Assembly: GCA_002314805.1 (NCBI GenBank)
Contig: DCHJ01000102.1
Coordinates: forward strand, 2,553-10,562
Direction: 5' to 3'
DNA: 8,010 nt
Source of the DNA: Lachnospiraceae bacterium UBA1755
GTDB lineage: Bacteria > Bacillota > Clostridia > Lachnospirales > Lachnospiraceae
Within the stretch, counting starts at the first letter, position 1. Each line of letters starts with the position of its first letter. The notes under the pieces are model-generated. The model was not told the DNA's origin and searched no databases. It was given only the letters and a program-made list of their open reading frames with translations. This document shows, piece after piece, positions 7,366-8,010 of the stretch. The position numbers were made by a program, and so were the translations under genes.

Positions 7366-7370
7366 CTCCT
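7366..7370 (-). promoter_or_regulatory. ribosome binding site that decides the MlrC-like start
   Basis: AGGAG lies 2 bases before one ATG (7363) and 8 bases before a second in-frame ATG (7357). Normal spacing points to the second, giving a protein beginning MRICIGSLQTEGN, which also agrees with where the family domain begins. Confidence 0.65.
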
Positions 7371-7432
7371 ATAATGATTAATTCACGATCAGTTTAATTC
7401 TTCAAAAAAACTTTTTTCGGTCAGGTTAATAC

Positions 7433-7522
7433 TCAATCACCCTCCCGAATTTCAACTACACCAAGCTTTTCCGCCATATCTGTATAGGTGTATCCGGAAT
7501 CGAGACTGCGGATTGCCTGCAG
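7433..7522 (-). pseudogene. unidentified 29-residue tail in a second frame
   Basis: After a TGA, this frame reads on to GYTYTDMAEKLGVVEIREGD and stops at 7433-7435. It overlaps the end of the DUF4143 remnant in a different frame. The composition (YTDMAEKLGV) resembles part of a helix-turn-helix, but the piece is too short to assign. It may be the end of another decayed gene joined near 7520, or chance. Confidence 0.2.
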
Positions 7523-7871
7523 TCACAATAATCTTTTTAAATGAATCGGATATTTTCAGTAAGGAATTCTGCTCTTGATTTATTTTTTCTTGTGCGGGTA
7601 TTGCATAAGCTGACTGAACATAGTATCTTCTGTTTCCGAGATTTGCAACAAAATCCACTTCCAGCTGCTTTCTGATGTGACTGCCGTTCTCGTTCGCTCT
7701 GGTTTCTACAATTCCGACATCTACATTGAACCCACGATAAACCAGCTCATTATAGATCGCGTTTTCCATCAGATGAGTTTCTTCGTACTGTCTGAAATTC
7801 AGCAAAACATTCCGCAGCCCTAAAGTATACGTCAGTATCTTTGACAGCGCAACTTCTGTTTTTTGGTTGTT
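7452..7871 (-). pseudogene. C-terminal remnant of AAA-type ATPase with DUF4143-like domain
   Basis: The frame contains LGLRNVLLNFRQYEETHLME and then NAIYNELVYRGFNVDVG, KQLEVDFVANLGNRRYYVQS and SFKKIIVT. These match the nuclease-like C-terminal third of the widespread ATP-binding proteins that carry DUF4143 (PF13635). Intact members have about 400 residues with a Walker A/B ATPase domain upstream. Here the frame is closed by TAA at 7874-7872, no ATPase domain precedes it in any frame, and the usual ending (an IxDFLL-type tail) is missing after KKIIVT, where unrelated residues run to a stop at 7452. No start with a ribosome site is evident. It is therefore a both-ends-truncated relic, not an active gene. 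Family assignment is strong; the mechanism of loss is unknown. Confidence 0.75.
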
Positions 7872-7910
7872 TTACCGATTTTATAAAAGCAAAGCCCCCA
7901 CATACCTTAT

Positions 7911-8010
7911 TCAACACCGCGATGCCTCTCTCCTTTTGCGCGCCACTGTTCCGTCAATGGCATCAGTAAAACCGCCAATCAGGTAAAACATATAATACCA
8001 TCCGGAATAC
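7911..8010 (-). pseudogene. broken CDP-alcohol phosphatidyltransferase, N-terminus beyond window
   Basis: The frame entering from the right edge reads YYMFYLIGGFTDAIDGTVAR followed by KRREASRC and a stop at 7913-7911. D-G-x2-A-R is the first half of the CDP-alcohol phosphatidyltransferase signature D-G-x2-A-R-x8-G-x3-D-x3-D, preceded by the expected membrane helix. The frame stops exactly where the G and the two catalytic Asp should follow, and I find them in no other frame downstream. The protein would lack half its active site. Intact relatives of about 180-210 residues make phospholipids by moving a phosphatidyl group from CDP-diacylglycerol. This copy is best read as a truncated pseudogene; its start is outside the window. 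Confidence 0.65.

Noticed and set aside
7377..7405. Promoter-like pair TTGAAG and ATTAAT with 17-base spacing on the minus strand before the MlrC-like gene.
   Set aside because: Each box matches only four of six consensus bases, and the start point would fall on the ribosome binding site itself, leaving almost no leader.
7404..7417. A-run followed by T-run resembling a terminator stem.
   Set aside because: The pairing would be A-T only with practically no loop, so it would not form a stable stem.
7452..7805. Intact small nuclease-like gene or antitoxin partner.
   Set aside because: The homology clearly continues upstream of the apparent start, the ATPase half is missing and the ending is not that of the family, so it is a remnant.

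Overview
The window suggests a Gram-positive anaerobe of the Clostridia, most like a Lachnospiraceae-type gut or rumen bacterium. The evidence is moderate GC, AGGAG-type ribosome binding sites, and protein families typical of that group. These include a CapA-like protein, a zinc-ribbon protein with a DUF3160 domain, an M81/MlrC-like protein and a remnant of an ATPase with a DUF4143-type C-terminus. The assignment is inferred from family resemblance only; no marker gene is complete enough to name a genus.

Every gene I can support lies on the minus strand, so the reading order is from right to left. At the right edge (about 7430-8010) is a zone of decay. It holds the end of a CDP-alcohol phosphatidyltransferase that breaks off inside its catalytic motif, a C-terminal remnant of an AAA-type ATPase/DUF4143 protein, and a short unidentified tail in another frame. 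An apparently intact set of four closely packed genes follows: an MlrC/M81-family metallopeptidase-like protein (5942-7357), a membrane-anchored zinc-ribbon/DUF3160 protein (3492-5903), a membrane-anchored CapA/PgsA-like metallophosphoesterase-fold protein (1849-3456), and a polytopic membrane protein with two conserved-looking cysteine clusters (1095-1868). Gaps are 38 and 35 bases and the last pair overlaps by 20 bases, so one transcript is likely. Three of the four products are predicted to sit in the membrane, two with large domains probably outside the cell. I therefore infer an envelope-related module whose task is unknown.

After a 74-75 base spacer with a weak stem-loop, a strong Shine-Dalgarno-like purine run and a perfect 16-base palindrome comes the left-most gene (1-1019, cut by the window edge). 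It is a fusion of an N-terminal NUDIX hydrolase domain to an RlmD/RumA-type 23S rRNA uracil-C5 methyltransferase. The NUDIX domain takes the place where RlmD proteins usually carry a TRAM RNA-binding domain. This fusion is the most striking single item in the window. The DUF3160-CapA-membrane protein trio is the second.

I saw no tRNA, rRNA, CRISPR array, complete insertion sequence, riboswitch or origin. No convincing plus-strand gene was found.
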